Source: Acanthochlamys bracteata
Taxonomy: Eukaryota > Streptophyta > Magnoliopsida > Pandanales > Velloziaceae
Direction: 5' to 3'
Assembly: GCA_019914995.1 (NCBI GenBank)
Contig: CM034138.1
Coordinates: 1,426,001 to 1,490,000 of the forward strand
Length of the DNA stretch: 64,000 nt
Part shown: one piece after another, positions 62,104 to 64,000 of the stretch
Layout of the letters: each line of letters starts with the position of its first letter
Numbering within the stretch: position 1 is the first letter of the stretch
The notes under the pieces: generated by a model
Told to the model about the DNA's origin: nothing
Seen by the model: only the letters and a program-made list of their open reading frames with translations
Database searches by the model: none
Position numbers and translations under genes: made by a program

Positions 62104-63978
62104 TTTTTTAACTTCTGCGATCTCTTGGATTGCGCTGGAGAAGGAGGTGCATGTGCATATCTTCCAGAACCCTGCAAAACCAAGGGTGCTGACATGTTAA
62201 ACACAACACTGTAACTATGGCTAGATCAGTACTTCTGATTACAAAAATAAGTGAGGTTTTATACCTTTCTCTTGTGATCCTTCTTAGTCACGCATTCACC
62301 TGAAATTCCCATTAAAATATTCATCTTAGAATCCAAAACATGCAAGTTGTTGCGGTAGAATTTGCAACTTACCCGCAAATGCAGAAGAATCAGGAACAAA
62401 CAGCCTTATCAATCACGGTTGAAATGCTATCCACTAGAAAATAAAACCTCAGATGGGCTGTGAGGAATAGTAAAGACTACAAACCACTGAAGATACCACA
62501 ACAGAAGTTGACCTACCACAATATCAAGAAGAGGTCATGTGGAATCATAAGAAGAGCATTTCAAGAAAAAAAGATTGACGAAATGTGTTGCGACTTATTT
62601 CAAATAAAAAGCATAAAGATAAGTGAAAACATTGTATCGACAAGGCTGGGACAGATACTGTCTGACCAGGAAAATGTGGGAGAGTTCAGAATTCCAGAAT
62701 ACTTTTAGAACATGAAAACTACCAAACTATTAATGCTTCACAATTTTTCAACTGTGTGAGAGGTCGAAACCTGTCAGCTATGATTATGAAGCGAAGGTCA
62801 AAAACTTCACCCATATCAAACAACTGGTCTGTTTCCTCCTTTGTCCAATTCTGTATCAACCATTTAGTGAGGATAGGACTTTAAGTGGCTGGATAAGTAA
62901 CAGCAACGGATAAAGATCAAAATGACACAGCAAAAACAGAGTAGATTGATTGGTATAAAATCAACAGTTAAGTTTGTTGAGTGCATAAGAAACAGCCTGC
63001 ACACAAAGCAGCAAAAATTCTGAAAAAAAGCCGATATGATGAGACAATTGTTACCTACACGATCAGTAAGATGGAGTTTGTATTTGGCATCCAAATATTT
63101 GATTATGTCAACAGACTGCCTGTAATCCCACAAAGCAAACTGCCATTAGAAAAGAGTAGTGTGCATATAGTACTTACATTACTACAACATCAAAAACTAA
63201 TAGCTCTATGTTCAAAGAATAAGTGTTTATCTTACTACAGTACCTTATTGTACTTGGCGAAGTAGTAGTCCCCAGTAGGTGGCACTCCGTCACAACCCTG
63301 ACCTGAAATGCATGAGTTTCAGCACACAAGACCAAACTTATGGTGATCTAAAGCAAAAGCTATGATCCATAAAGGTACAAGAACAAAGCCAATGATGAAG
63401 TTTTGAAAGTTATCCATTCAAGAAGAATTCGTGGATGGTAGCGATTGCCATGTTATCAGCAATGCAATAGCATTTACAAATCAATGCCGCAGCTTTTACT
63501 TCAAGCAGCCTCAGACTCCTAAACTCAAGAAGCTTAAACCAACTTCACTCATTTATCAAATTGCTAAAGTTCAAACTTTTCATTAAAACAATGAAACTTT
63601 TATTAATTGCGGAACCAATACCCAAAAACATCAAGAAAATAACTACTGAATTCTTAGTTACTGTTACAAACCTTCTCCTTCAGCAGGTGGTCGCTTTTTA
63701 AGGCTAGAGATCTCAATCGAATGCATAACAGAAGGAAGACCGCCAGTGAGCGCACAGACCTGAATTGCAACAATCAAAAGCACCAACTACCAACTACACT
63801 ACACGAATCAACTAGCTCTTATGCTCAAGGGTGTAGAGCGAAAGACTGAAGAAACTAAATAATTACCTCTCTTGAATTCCATCAGGCTTCCGTTGAGGCT
63901 CCCTTGGCATTGATTTTTCTTCTCCTGAACAACAGGGAACGAATTCTTTGGGAATCCGGGAATGTCCTTTGCATCCAT
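62104..63978 (-). pseudogene. SWC4/DMAP1-like pseudogene with internal loss
   Basis: Minus-strand exon pieces in order: MDAKDIPGFPKNSFP (63868-63978, frame lost before the PREPQRKPDGI block); VCALTGGLPSVMHSIEISSL (63672-63759); VPPTGDYYFAKYNK (63245-63302, with an indel); SVDIIKYLDAKYKLHLTDR (63056-63121); [20 protein letters not shown] then IIIADRF (62765-62850), the Myb-like part; GECVTKKDHKRK (near 62270-62302); and SGRYAHAPPSPAQSKRSQKL (62104-62172), the family C terminus. SWC4 is a subunit shared by the SWR1 and NuA4 chromatin complexes. The exon after SSLKKRPP (TWQWLPF region) and most of the middle of the protein are missing. Introns remain, so it is a decayed duplicate rather than a retrocopy. 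Confidence 0.85.
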
Positions 63979-64000
63979 TGATGAATTCGAACAGTAAAGA

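Noticed and set aside
1-64000. LTR retroelements or integrated viral sequences
   Set aside because: No reverse transcriptase, integrase, capsid-like frames or paired long terminal repeats were recognised in any frame.

Overview
This is nuclear DNA from a flowering plant, almost certainly a core eudicot. Genes have short exons with GT/AG introns, intergenic DNA is very AT-rich, and the protein families are plant ones (AP2/ERF, INDETERMINATE-domain, LOB-domain, HOTHEAD-like, plant SurE, DUF4408/DUF761). The species cannot be fixed from the sequence. I see no rRNA, tRNA, CRISPR array or LTR retroelement.

Layout. 0-18 kb: an ERF061-like DREB A-6 factor (-), a DUF7356-type membrane protein (+), a three-CCCH zinc-finger protein related to ZC3H4/suppressor-of-sable (+), and a SurE-like phosphatase (+) whose sixth intron holds a decayed tandem copy of an exon end. 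18.5-24.9 kb: one PIF/Harbinger DNA transposon with a 5' leader, about 2 kb of internal repeats, a Myb/SANT-like ORF and a DDE transposase; both ORFs are lightly damaged. 25-39 kb: an INDETERMINATE-domain factor (+), then a six-EF-hand CREC protein (-) whose last exon is frameshifted before an HDEF-type end. 39-50 kb: a HOTHEAD-like GMC oxidoreductase (-) and a ZIP metal transporter (+) with two exact zinc-deficiency response elements upstream. 50-64 kb: mostly decayed host genes (LOB-domain, chloroplast glyoxylate reductase GLYR2, SWC4/DMAP1) plus two intact single-exon genes, an unrecognised 186-aa protein (-) and a DUF4408/DUF761 protein (+).

Three 238-245 bp MITEs of one family lie in the ZIP intron, in an intergenic gap and inside a GLYR2 pseudogene exon. 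The pseudogenes keep introns, so they are not retrocopies. The simplest reading is a block losing redundant duplicates, perhaps after genome duplication. I see no multi-gene pathway cluster; neighbouring genes look functionally independent. The best leads are the Harbinger element with its internal repeat block, the zinc-response sites, the lost CREC C terminus, and the pseudogene/MITE history.
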